In this document: positions 1 through 11,479 of the stretch, piece after piece | How positions within the stretch are numbered: position 1 is the stretch's first letter | Layout of the letters: every line of letters starts with the position of its first letter | Assembly (NCBI GenBank): GCA_029582165.1 | Contig: CM055874.1 | Coordinates: 47,514,769-47,578,768, forward strand | Direction: 5' to 3' | DNA: 64,000 nucleotides | Origin: Portulaca oleracea | Taxonomy: Eukaryota > Streptophyta > Magnoliopsida > Caryophyllales > Portulacaceae | Translations under genes and position numbers: made by a program | The notes under the pieces: generated by a model | What the model was told of the DNA's origin: nothing | The model's database searches: none | Seen by the model: the letters and a program-made list of their open reading frames with translations, nothing else

Positions 1-880
1 GAGGGAACATGAGCCCGAAGGCTTAAATTAACTGCTAATGCAGTAATGCGGAATAACTCCCCCCCCCAAAAAAAAAAAACTCACGCTGAATTAACGTCGC
101 ACTGATTGTTTATGTTCTTGCAAATTATTTTATTTTTTTAATTGATGAAACAGTTTTATTATCAAAAAATGTGAAGCAACACTTAACAACTTATCAGGAA
201 TATCCGCACACAAAAAAAAAACACTTTCAAGGAATATCGTGAAAGAACAGTTACAAATCTTAATGCTGCCAAAAGTTTGAGCTAGCGTCAAATTTGGGTT
301 GGTCAATGCCAATCTTCATATGAGAAATTGATGTTGGGCCTCAAATTTTTGGGTAGTCTAATTCAAACATAACTAAATTCGGTTAAAATCGGGTACGGAC
401 AATTGAAAAAAAAAGAGAAATATTGTGTCCAAATATTAAGTCAATTGGATCAATGTCAAAATTCGAATGAAAAATCTATGACCAAACTTGATTTTTTTTT
501 CAGATCGGACAAATTCGGGTCACATAAAGTTTTACCCACGTTAACAGATCTAAAACAAATACATAAAAATCAACTTTCAGAAACTAATATTCAAACTTAC
601 CAAAGAATTAAGAGGAGAAGAAACCTCTTTTCTAACTCCAAAGATCAAAGAAGAATGATCATCTTCTCAAACGCCAAAGATTGAAGAAGAAAGATCCAAA
701 CAATATACCAAATAAGATGACATTAAAGGAAAAACATAAGACCTCATCCTATTTAAAAAGGAAAAAGAGATGCAACGCAAGCAAGCTAAATATTTAGCTT
801 AAAGAATTGTTATTCAACACTGGCTAAATGATTACCCATAGAATTTCTTCATTTGATACGAATGATCCGTTTTATATGAA
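1..880. other. AT-rich intergenic DNA, no gene seen
   Basis: Homopolymer runs and short open frames only. The reading frames here show no recognisable motif and look like chance. Confidence 0.6.
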
Positions 881-890
881 TACAGAAAGT

Positions 891-1785
891 GATGGGTTAT
901 GGTGGTTTAGACCTATCTAGGCCACAAGAAGAGGTGGGCCCAATCTAACCAGAACCCCCCGAGGTGGCCCCATCCTAATCGGGACCACCCCGGCTATGGG
1001 CGGAAAAGGAATCCTAACTATTAGGATTCCCACCTAATCTAAACTAACACAAAACAATAAATAATAGAATAGAAATAGCAGGGGCTTAGATTATACCTCA
1101 AGTCTCTCAAATAGAAACGCCTCGGTTGACCTTGTACTCTTAAACACACCGACGTCAAAGGAACTCCGAGTAGAAGATTCCAAAATAGGAATCCTCCACA
1201 AAGGTCCACGCAATTCCTTTAGGGCGGTTTGTCCTTCCCCATGCCCCTTTAGGGTGGTTTCCCGGGAAAGCTTTTCCCTGTATCCCTGAAATCTCAAATA
1301 TAGAGACTAGCCTTTATAAATGGTCACTTGGGATGGAAAGACAAATTCTAACCAAGGGAGAACCCCTTTATATACAGGAGAGGGGAAGGAAATGAGAGTT
1401 TCATTTCCGATGTGAGACGCATGCCTGGGCATCACCACGGACCGTGGTACCCCACCACGGACCGTGGTGAGGTCCAGAACAGATTCTGAAACCCAGGAGA
1501 GCACCACGAACCCTGGTGGCCCTTGCCACCCTCCGTGGTGCTCCTCCTTCACCCCCTAGGGGGTTTTCGACCTCCCCAGTTCAATCCTTTATTGATTTGA
1601 CCCTCTTTCTCACATACTATTGCCTTATGATACTGCCTTGTGTGACCGTGTGGGACCAACTATCACGGTTGTGATTGAACTGTTGAATCACCGGGTAAGA
1701 GATCTTCTAGCAAAGACATCAACCACCGTGCCACATTGGTTTGAGTACTCGATTGCATTTGAACATTGTCGGGGCACTCCCAACA
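891..1785 (-). mobile_element. LTR-like segment of an LTR retrotransposon (minus orientation)
   Basis: The right edge reads CCCAACA followed by ATCTCCCACTTGTC. On the minus strand this is a purine-rich tract running into TGTTGGGAG, as expected for a polypurine tract next to a 3' LTR. A TATATAAAGG box on the minus strand near 1355-1375 would fit an LTR promoter. A cluster of imperfect CCACGGACCGTGG palindromes lies at about 1435-1545. The left edge is a guess (TGATGGG near 888) and no target duplication was found. Confidence 0.4.
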
Positions 1786-4020
1786 ATCTCCCACTTGTCC
1801 CACAAGTGTTCATAATACAAAAATTCCCTTGTCACTTTAATGTATCGTATTCGGATAAGGTAAGCCAAAGCTATCGTTGTTTATCACGAATGTTTCTCGA
1901 TCTCCGAGTCAGACTTGAAAAGTAGATGATCAACTGTTGATTCATCCAGGCTTGGCCAAGCACTTTCCAGTCTAAACCCATCGAGTGGTCTGTGAGACAT
2001 ATAACCCTCAAGGAAGGCGGACAATGCCGTTTTGTTCAACTACAAATCACTACATAATCGAAAATAACCCGGACACTGCCCACTTCACCACCTTTTATGA
2101 GAAGTTTCGGACGCGCTCCAAAGTTATCATGAACCATGTATGAGATGTAAAGAACTCAGGATTTAGGAATTTCTTTGAGTTGGTGAGAATTCTTATGACA
2201 TTACAATAATTTAAAGAATTCCTAAAACCGCAGGTCAGTTTAGTAAATGTTCTCCAACATTTTACCCATGTGATTGACTCTCGACATCCAACATCCCTAT
2301 AATCATGAACGTTCGATCATCATATCAATCCCACATGCTAATTGTTTGCAATCATCATTTTCCTAACATGATGATCCAATTAGGAACTTGGTCGACATCC
2401 GACCAGGTCTAGCATTTGAGCATTTCCAATTATACCGAATAGGGCTTCATAAGAGCAGACATCATCTGCTCTTCCCATTTTAGAACAAGCTAACATTTTG
2501 GACGTTCGTTCAATTCTAAATATTAATTGTATTGAACCTTTAGAGTTTGAATAATACAACTTGTGAAACAGCGTAAACATTAGAAGCAACTTAGCCGCAT
2601 TCTCCAATGCGCTTGCAACTTATGAACTGTTCATACAAGTATATCAAATCCTACGCATTCTCTAATGCGTCTTAAAACCTATTTCCTTGACATAATCATT
2701 ATGTTAAGTTAAATTAGGCTAACATAAACATAACCATTATGCTTTCTAAACATCAGGGGTTTAAGGTGTGACATTCACGTTATTATGAACCATGCACACC
2801 TATTAATTACTCACCTCGAACAAGATTTGAGTGATGTGACTTCCAAGAGACAATCATGTGCGAACTTGTCCTGCGCCCTAGTCTACTTAGCTCAAGTAAT
2901 GGCCCCTGAAAAGAAAACCAAGCTTTCGCTGCGCAACACTAGGCGCTAAGTTCTCTGATGAACTCCTTCATCCACACGGTCACCAAGGTAAGTTTCCAAT
3001 CAAGCCGAGATGTACTTATACTTAAAATCAGATGCCTTAGGAGGTGTCTACTTGGAACTCTTCAAATTTACAACCTCTTCAAATGGACGTGACCAGACTG
3101 ATTCCGGTAACCATCACTGTCTGTTATCTGTGATGTATCGGTGTAACTCTTTACACACTTTACACATTTTTCATTTGTCCTTTCCATAAAACCAAAGACA
3201 TCTATTTAGTTATATTACGCTCTTGAGTATGATAAGTACTTTAGTATAATGTTTCAATCAAATTAAAACTTGACCTTACAGACTCAAGACAATTTGCTTT
3301 CGACGGCTCAATACTCATAATGACATTCATGACTGATCCTATTGCCGGAGAATAGATCAGATTTCACATCCACTCTTGCGATTCGGATGTCAACTACATC
3401 CTTCCATACCAAGTGATGTAATGATGCCATTATGGATCAAATCTACTTCTTGGAGTTCTGCTAAACGATTTAAGCGACTTATATATCATTATAAATTGTT
3501 TAATTCAAAAAATTAAACACATCAATATATCTTTATAGATCTTAACTCCAAGATTGTATTAACCACCATCGAGGTCCTTTCAAATATTAAAATTTTTATA
3601 CCTTCAGCCTTAGAACATTAAGCCAGGAAGGCCATTTTTCAACTTTGAGTATGTCACCACATACTGGACCAGACATGACCACCATGCTCCCACTGAATTT
3701 CTTGCAACTCCAAGAAAATCTGGATTCTTTATAAAATCAAACTTTTTGATCACTTGATCAACCATTGATCTTTAACTCCATGCCTATGCTGACGATCACA
3801 ACTGATCGTTCTCAGCTTGTTGACCTTCCCAACAATTTTGGGAACCTCAAAACTTCAGGGACATGTCTTATACACTCCCGGTTTCAGGAACTAAATCCAC
3901 GAAAGAAAGTTTAAATGTCCTTTTACCAAAAGTCGTAGTCATACTATGTGGTTATGGCTAGGAGTATCCTAATGGACTACATTGAAAAAGTGTTAAAGAC
4001 ATTTAGCTTTTTTTAATGTG
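1786..4020. mobile_element. Non-coding internal region of an LTR-type element (uncertain)
   Basis: About 2.2 kb with no credible coding sequence, starting directly at the presumed polypurine tract. It could be the non-coding interior of a large retrotransposon derivative or unrelated old repeat sequence. No gag or pol motif is visible on either strand. Confidence 0.3.
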
Positions 4021-4028
4021 ACATATAT

Positions 4029-4900
4029 TTGAACTCCTATGATCCCAACATATGTTTAAAGAAGAACATCGATTCTAATGTGTCTCAATCCGAGTATTCT
4101 AGAATTATAGGAAGTGTAATGTTTTTGGTGAACTTTACTTGTCATGTTATTGCTTATGTTGAGAGTAGATTGAGTTATTATTTTCACAACCCTATTCAAG
4201 AACATTGGAATACACTTCATTGTTTGATTAAGTACCTTAGAGGTACAATTAGTGTGTCTCAATCTAAATATTCTAAAATTATAGGAAATGTAATGATTTT
4301 GATGAAATTTGCTCGTCCTAATATTGCTTATGTTATGAATAGATTGAGTCGTTATACTCACAATTATAGTCAAGAACATTTAATGCACTTCATTGTTTGC
4401 TTAAGTATCTTAGAGGTACAATTGATTTGTGTTTTCATTTTAACAAGCTTCATGTTGTTGTAGAAGGATATTATGATGCAAATTGTGTTTCTAATAATTG
4501 TGAAGTTAGTTGTGTAAGTGGTTATGTGTTACTTTAGGTGGATGGGCTATATCATGGAAGTTGCGAAACAGACTTGCATAGCCCGTTCTACAATGAAATC
4601 CAAATTTATTGCTCTTGAGTTGGTAGGTCAAGAAGCAGAATGGTTCAGAGGTCTGTCAGCACACGTGCCATTATGGGAAAATCAAAAGAAACCTATCTCT
4701 ATGCGCTGTAGCTGTTGACAACAATTAGGGTGGCACATAAAAGTGTCCACAACAAAAATAGGTGGCATATTCGAGTTAGTCATAGTACAATGAGACTGTT
4801 GATGAAACATGGTGTTATATCCTTGCAGTATGTGAGATCCAAGAAGAATTTGACAGATCCTCCCACTAAAGCATTGACCAGTGATATGGGTATATACTGA
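4029..4900 (+). pseudogene. Ty1/copia polyprotein remnant (RT end and RNase H)
   Basis: Broken frames match the C-terminal part of a copia pol protein. The reverse-transcriptase tail appears as SEYSRIIGSVMFLVN and LHCLIKYLRGT. The RNase H part appears as QTCIARSTMKSKFIALE and GQEAEWFRGL, then the end motif VRSKKNLTDPPTKALT. These are well-known copia signatures. Stops and frame changes separate them, for example the stop before the ISW motif near 4537, so the element cannot be active. The segment at 4080-4253 is repeated at 4254-4427, duplicating the RT tail. The rest of gag and pol upstream is missing. Confidence 0.85.
4080..4427 (+). repeat. 174-bp tandem duplication inside the copia remnant
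   Basis: Two diverged units start at the same GTGTCTCAATC motif, at 4080 and 4254. Each encodes the same stretch of reverse transcriptase ending in LRGT or its frameshifted equivalent. The second copy has lost the frame. The duplication is not part of normal copia structure. Confidence 0.75.
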
Positions 4901-5124
4901 ATTAATATTTGGAGCATTTTGATAGTAAAATTTGGGATTAATATGGTTAATTGATCTTTTTATGTCCTTATTGTATTATCTTACTTGAGTTTTCAGTGTT
5001 ATGTTTGATTTGTGTAGATAAGTGATTTACAACCCAAATATCACTTATATTCCTTGATTCATCATTGAATGTCATCCTGATAATATATTATAAACTCAAT
5101 TCCGAGTTGAGATGGAGTTACGAG

Positions 5125-6053
5125 CAGGCCCGTTCCTGGTAATTTTGGGGCCCCCGGGCGATATAGACACCAATTTATAGATTTGTAGTTCTGTACCCAG
5201 AGAGTCAGAGACTAGAGCCCAGAAGAAGTGGCCAGTGGGTACAAAATCCAACAGAAAACAAGTAAACAACCCACCAAAAATCCAACAGAAAATAATTTTC
5301 AGAATAGCAAATTTTGAGGTTAGCATAGCTGTAGAAAGCCAGCATTGCCGAGCAATACTAACAGGTTCATCACAGAAGGGTTGTTGCTTGGGACCACCGT
5401 GATTGTCAATCGCCGCACAGGCACAACTTGCAACCGCAGTCCACCGCCACAATACACCGACAACCGATAGTCTGCCCAGTTCAGTCAGACAATCACCACA
5501 ATCAAATTGAGAAAAAGATTGAATCTTTGAGCGATTAGGGTTCTTAGGGTTTAGAGAGAATTGAAATTGCTTAATATAACATGAAAACATTACCGTTGCC
5601 AATTGATTTGAGATGCCATGACTGAGGGTGATGGAGAGGAAGACGAAATCGAAGGGACCGCTTGACCGAGGGGAGCGAAAGACCGTCGGACCGAGGGAGG
5701 GGAGCGAAAGACCGTCGGACTGAGTCACTGAAGAGTGAAGAACCTCGGTCGTCGAGAGGAAGACGATGAAGGGACGTTCATTAGGACCGAGGGTGGGATT
5801 GTGGGAACTGGGAAAGTTGGAGTTTGAGCAATTGAGTTGCCAGTTGGGATTTGGGGCCCTTAACTCCTTAAGGCCTCCGTGTTTTTTTTTATAGTTTGGG
5901 CCTTGTAAGCTGTAGTATATGGGCCTATTAATAACTTATCATTCTGCCACATGCTATTATTTGAGTTGGGGCCCTAAACTGTTAACAAAAAAACTTTTAA
6001 GCCCGTGGGCCCTGGGCGGTCGCCCCTTGGGCCTACCCCCAGGGCCGGGCCTG
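5125..6053. mobile_element. Non-autonomous hAT-type transposon, 929 bp
   Basis: The termini are CAGGCCCGTTCCTGG on the left and the inverted CAGGCCCGGCCCTGG on the right, followed inward by GGGCCC-rich subterminal sequence. The element is flanked by GTTACGAG (5117-5124) and GTTACAAG (6054-6061), an 8-bp target duplication with one mismatch, as hAT elements make. An open frame of 210 codons on the minus strand inside it has no recognisable domain, and no transposase is present. It lies just downstream of the copia remnant. Confidence 0.85.
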
Positions 6054-6061
6054 GTTACAAG

Positions 6062-8104
6062 CCCGGTAGTAGAAAGTGCGTAAAAATTGAAAACTGAATA
6101 TATATATCCACTATTTGCTCACCATTTTTCCTCTCATATGCTATGAATTTCCCAATTGTTGCACCAATGAAAAGTAGATTCCTAAAGCTTTCTAAAGACT
6201 CAAGTACCAAGTCAATTGGACGTCGGAAGAAGAAGATATGACTGAAACGAAATGACCTAGAAATTTCTAAAGTTGTGGTCCGTAACCCCCTCCAAAAAAC
6301 CCAGTTTCTCAGAAATCACCGACATGGCCCATGCTGAGTTTAGCACGGACCGTGTCAGGCCTATCTTTCCAAAATCTTTCATTTTCTCCCTTCAATGGCT
6401 ATAATAATTGTTATTGGTTCCCAAGTTTGTCTATGAAGAACGGATCTTGCTATCATCATCGACACCTTCCATACCACCCACATTGATGGAGGTCCAACCC
6501 TGACTAAGTTGGGGGGTCAAGGAGGTCAGTTGATGCATGAAGGAAGTTAGCTTATGAGTCCCCAAGGTTAGCTGAACATCCTAACAAGCAAATCCAACCT
6601 TTAAGGTTTAGCCTGATCAGTCCTTGCTAAGGAACTTGACAATTGCACTGTCAACCTCCAAAACAAACTAGAAGGGTTTGTCTATCAGATTACATGAGTT
6701 TTGGAAGACTTTTGATAGGACTTTCCTCTAGTATGTAGCACTACAACCTGCTTGGGAAAGTCGTCCAGTATCCTTAGAATTTTCCAGCCAACGAGGACCT
6801 GTCAATGTGAGCGACAACTCGCTTCCTATTGGCTGGCTGAAAAGAAGGTTCTATGACCAACTTTTATGAGCAACTGTGCAATAAGCTGTTAGCCTAGCAT
6901 GTCAAATCGAAATAATGCTATGTATTTGACCGATTGTAAATTTTCCTAACCGGGAATTTTTCAGGGTCTCCAGTTTGGCGACTCCATTGAGGACTTAAAC
7001 TTAAAAAGACGGTAAAACGTGAAAATATAATATTTTTCTGTTAAATTGTAAAAGGGAGAAATTCATTTATTTCTTATTTTTATTATTTAGCATAATGCCT
7101 ACCAGCCTCCTCTTGGACCTTATGGTAAGGGTGCACAAAAGAAATGGTTTAGGTTTTTAACCTAATTTTACCCCTTGAGAGTGGGTAATCACTACTTATG
7201 GGATACATTTACATCACCAAAAATTTGATCTCTCTTTTCCGAGGTAATACTCTTAAACTTCCTCAAAAGTCAATGAGAAACACCCTTAACACTCTCCTTA
7301 TACATTCTGTATAAGGAAAGTGCACGAAGGGCGATGTACATGTGGTACCAATCTTTCATCCAACCTATTAACCATCGAACTTAGAATATTGGTTAGGTTA
7401 TCCTTCATTTGTGTGCTATGTGAATTTCATGTATAATTTGTAATTAAATCGAATCAGTGCAAGCTTAATTAGTGTTGGATGTTGCTCTAGCCCGCGTAGA
7501 GTCACGCCAAACAGGCCCAAAATTAGGGCCCAGAATGAGTCTAGGTTGACCGAACTTGCGCCTGGCCTAATCTATGATCTTCTTTTAGCCCAACCAATCG
7601 ACCCTCACAGAAGCTGAAGGTCGGCCAGCCTACAGGCGTAGTTAAGCCTACTGCTTTTGTTTTGGGTTGGTCGGCTTTGTTTTCTAGTCCATTTTCTGTT
7701 GACTCTATTCAACACTTTATTTCAACACTTTATGATATCCATATGTCCGAATGTTTGTATATTTGACCCGGATCCGAGTTCAAAAGGCTAAAACCAACGT
7801 GACTCGATCCAGGTAGGGACCCACTGGATATTTTCTTATTGTAACATTATGATAGGCCCATATAGACTTAGGTCATGAAAACTTAAAAAGTGGGTGAGTC
7901 TATTTCGGGTCAACATATATACATCGTTGTCCATGTTCTTGGTGTCCCATGAAGGTCCGCTAAGTCATACATGCAGCGAGTAATATACTGTTGAGATCAG
8001 TTTTTAAAATTGCAATTTCTTTTAAAGCAGGATAGGAGACTCCAACCGAACCCGAGTCAGAGACTCAGAGATCATGGAACAGGGAGGTTGATTTGTAATG
8101 AGAA
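6062..8104. other. Intergenic DNA, no gene seen
   Basis: No supported coding sequence. A short imperfect palindrome of the AGCACGGACCGTGT type at about 6340-6355 resembles motifs in the LTR-like segments elsewhere in the window, so part of this stretch may be old LTR sequence. Confidence 0.5.
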
Positions 8105-8115
8105 CTACATCCCAC

Positions 8116-9462
8116 TAGAGCAGGGAAAAACTGACTCGACACGGTTACCGACCTGAACCGAACACAATATTAAGCGGGTTTAGGTAGAAATTTTCAACCT
8201 GTTTAATTAAATGACTTGACACGTTAAACCCGTTTAATTAAATGGGTTAGGTTCAGATCAAGATTTTCGACACGAAAAAACACCTACTTAACCCATTTAA
8301 TTAGGCTTATTAAATGAGTCAAGTCATTTGCTCAATAATTGTTACCCAATTAATACCGTTTATCCATAAACTTAGGTGAAAGATACAATTGATACTCTTT
8401 GAAATATACATAAAACTTATAATTTTAACTTATATTTATCTTTGACTATGAATTAAAAGGCATCTCCTTATATATAACTCGAATTATATTATCACGCAAA
8501 TTGTTAAGTATGATATGTCATTATTTCGATCTCACAATGAGTTTGTTGGAGAGTTTCAAGGCGGGAGCCCACTTCAACCAAGGCTCATGATACACAAGTT
8601 AAGTGAGGTTCCATCTTAAAACCAATTGGTGTTAAGAGGAGTAGCCCACTTGACTTATATACCATGTCTTTTCTCTTTACTTTTCCGATGTGGGACATTG
8701 TTACTCATGGGTGAATTCCAACAATCTCCCCCTTCACACATGAGTCTTTCCCCCTTGATAGGAAGCCTCTTTTTGCCAAGGTTTCAAGTCACCATCAGGA
8801 GTCCATCATAGCCGCACCTACTCTACATAGCCGCACCCTACTCCACCTGAGTCTCATGCCACCACTTGCCTCAGGAATCCCAGCCGCACCTTACTCCACA
8901 GAGCCACACCCTACTCCTCTCGAGTCTTACGCCACCACTCTGCGCATTCAGGAGACCTAGCTGCGCATGCGCCATGGTCCCTGCTCCTATCCATGGTGAT
9001 CTTCCCGCACCTTGTACCCAACCGAACGAACCATCGGCTCTGATACCACTTGTTGGAGAGATCCAAGGCGAGAGGCCACTTCAACTAAGGCCCATGGTAC
9101 ACAACTTAAGTGAGGTTCCATCTTAAAACCAATTGGTGTTAAGAGGAGTAATCCACTTGACTTATATACAATGTCCTTTCACTTTACTTTTTCGATGTGG
9201 GACATTTTTACTCATGGGTGAATCCCAACAGAGTTGTTTTGTATAAATGAGTTAATGGTTAAATGGATAAATTGGTAACGTTATTCTAAGACGTTTACTT
9301 AAATGGGTAAACATGTCAAAATAAGGTCAACCCGTTTAAAATTTAAACGATAAACGGTTTCAATTTCCAACCTATTTAATAAATGGGTTAGGTTCAAGTT
9401 GAAAGATTTTGAACCCGTTTAACTTTGACGCGACCCGACTCGACCTGACCTATTAGCCAGTT
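8116..9462. mobile_element. MITE-like element interrupted by a TRIM
   Basis: Both flanks carry the direct repeat CTACATCCCAC (8105-8115 and 9463-9473). The ends share inverted AACTG and CGACTCGAC-type motifs, and the interior is rich in AACCCGTTTAA-like words, a pattern seen in small plant hAT-like elements. Without the TRIM and its target duplication (692 bp) it would be about 655 bp. The 11-bp direct repeat is longer than the 8 bp expected for hAT, so the family is uncertain. Confidence 0.55.
8544..9230 (-). mobile_element. TRIM retrotransposon, complete, 687 bp
   Basis: Two 180-bp direct terminal repeats (8544-8723 and 9051-9230) both begin TGTTGGA and end CCAACA. Next to the right repeat, the minus strand reads TGGTATCAGAGCC (9036-9048), the standard primer-binding site for initiator methionine tRNA. 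Next to the left repeat, the minus strand reads a GAAGGGGGAGAT polypurine tract. The element is flanked by GAGTT on both sides (8539-8543, 9231-9235), a perfect 5-bp target duplication. The 327-bp interior has no coding capacity, so mobility would need enzymes from another element. Confidence 0.95.
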
Positions 9463-9529
9463 CTACATCCCACCATCTCTTCCACTCAAAGCTCACCGAA
9501 GTTTAAAAGATGTCATGACTGGGGACACG

Positions 9530-11190
9530 AATCAGACCCCATACCAAAGGAGACATAATAACCAAACATATGAGCGAGCTTATTGCTCTTATGAAAGGCC
9601 TCTTGAAATAATTAGCTTGTGATCAAGAGGCTCAACATGAAGAACGACTTTAAGAACAAGAAGTCAAGCAAGAAAAAAGGTTCGAACAACACAGATGGTG
9701 ATGGATGGCATGCTATAAGCTATCAAAAAATTCAATAAGAAAGTGGGCCTTGCCAAAGAGGAAGAAGGAGAATAGGATAGGCTTGAAGCCTCTTCACAAG
9801 TCAAAAAGTTCACTAAACAACAAAAAGGCAAAGAAAAGCAACATGAAGAACCTCTAGTCGAGGATGTAAGTTTTAGAGATGATGAAGAAGATCATGATGT
9901 GAAAGACAACAGAGGTTGAAAGTTAAGAGAGCCTAAGAAATTGTTTGAAACCTCAAAAGGAGGAGCTTTTAGTAAAGAAGGGTGGCAAGGTGAAGAGGAG
10001 GGATGAAGCCCACTTACTCCTTTAGAAGTAGCCATACAACTGTCATTGTGGAGAAGTTCCTAGAGCTAGGAAGCAAAAAGAGCCTATGGACAATGAAGAA
10101 GAATGCTACAAGTAAGAGCATGAGGTCAAACCAAGAAAGACTCCTCAAATAGGGGTGTGCACTGGTCCAAACCCGGACCGGACTGGACCGAATTAGCTCG
10201 ACCCGGAGACCGAAATTTCGCTAAATCATAGACCGAGACCGGCCCGGTTTCACCTCAGACCCGGACCGGACCGAGAAAATGGATGACCCGACCCAACCCG
10301 GACCGATTGGACCATTTTCTTCATGTGTCAAAATTATTTTCAATTACAACAGTCGAATTCTTAACTAGCTAGTAGCTACCACCTTGATTAGGAATTAGTG
10401 TTTAATTATACTCCGCAATACTAGACCCAATAATTAGTTTACTGATAGAAATTTCATAAAGCATTAGTAACAAATTAATAGTAATAGACTATTTTTTAAT
10501 AAAAAAAATTTGGCGGCGTTGAATATTAATTTGCTTACACTTCAACTTATGGGACTAGCTAACGTCTTTTATAATTAGTCACCTTGATTAGGAATATCAT
10601 TTCCATAAATTGAAATTTAGAAAATAAATAGAAATAATATCACGAGTGTTTTATGTTTACTAGTAGATAGTAGTCACTTATAATTAGGAATTTTGTGTTT
10701 TTGAAAGGATCTTATGAGTTAATTCAAAGACAACTAGGCAATAATAATTATGCTTAAATATGGTGAGTGTATAATTTGAAAAATATAAAAAATAATTATA
10801 TTTATGGACAAAATATCTATTGGATTTGATTTTAATTAAATTATATATATGTAGAAAAGTATAAATCGGGTTAACCGGTCCAACCCGATTTTTAAGAGTT
10901 TTGACCGGGACCGTCCCGGAAACCCGAAATTATAAAATTTATGGACCAGAGACCGGACCGAACATAACCAGGTTGGTCCGGGCCATGTCCGGTCCGGTCC
11001 GGTCCGGTCCAAGTCACGGGTTTTTTCCGGTCCGGACCGGAATATGCACACCCCTATCCTCAAAAGATAAATTTGATCTTCCCGATAAAAAATTCAAGCC
11101 TTTCGAGAACCCTACAAACCACGTGAAGGAGTTCATGAGTCTCATGCCTCTATGGAGAATTCTATCGCATTGTAAAATTTCAAGCCAAAC
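9530..11190 (+). pseudogene. Decayed gag-like coding remnant (possible Ty3/gypsy)
   Basis: Lysine- and glutamate-rich broken frames run from about 9530 to the hAT insertion and resume after it. The resumed frame contains DKFDLPDKKFKPFENPTNHV followed by KEFM, which resembles the gag region of gypsy-type elements. Many stops are present. The hAT-type element at 10150-11056 splits it cleanly, with its 8-bp target duplication. The family assignment rests on a faint resemblance. Confidence 0.35.
10150..11056. mobile_element. hAT-type MITE, 907 bp
   Basis: Terminal inverted repeats begin TAGGGGTGTGCA and end TGCACACCCCTA. The subterminal regions are packed with GGACCGG and CCGGTCC words on both sides. 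The flanks are TCCTCAAA at 10142-10149 and again at 11057-11064, a perfect 8-bp target duplication. No transposase is encoded. The AT-rich middle (10330-10860) is featureless. Confidence 0.93.
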
Positions 11191-11440
11191 CGATGAAATT
11201 GAATTTCGCTCTAAAGTTTCAGTCATATTTAATAGAAAAAAATGTTGATATAAATGGCGATATATGTTATAAGTGAAAATATTTGGAGCTCAAAATTCAT
11301 GTTTGAGTTTTTTTTAGTCAATTCTATCATATTGTAAAGTTTGAATTTTGCTCTTAAATTTCATGCATATTTAACAACAAAAGATGTCGACAAAGTGGCG
11401 ACATATGTTACAAATGAAAATATTTGGAGCGCAAATCTAA
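11159..11440. repeat. Imperfect tandem duplication, about 140-160 bp unit
   Basis: The sequence from TCTATCGCATTGTAAAATTT (11160) through GAAAATATTTGGAG (11276) recurs from TCTATCATATTGTAAAG (11322) to GAAAATATTTGGAG (11416) with substitutions and small indels. No function is visible. Confidence 0.7.
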
Positions 11441-11479
11441 CACCTTGGAAATTCAATTATAAATTCAATTATAAATTTA

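Noticed and set aside
5096..5728. 210-codon open frame on the minus strand
   Set aside because: It lies inside a hAT-type element, starts outside its terminus, and shows no domain or family motif.
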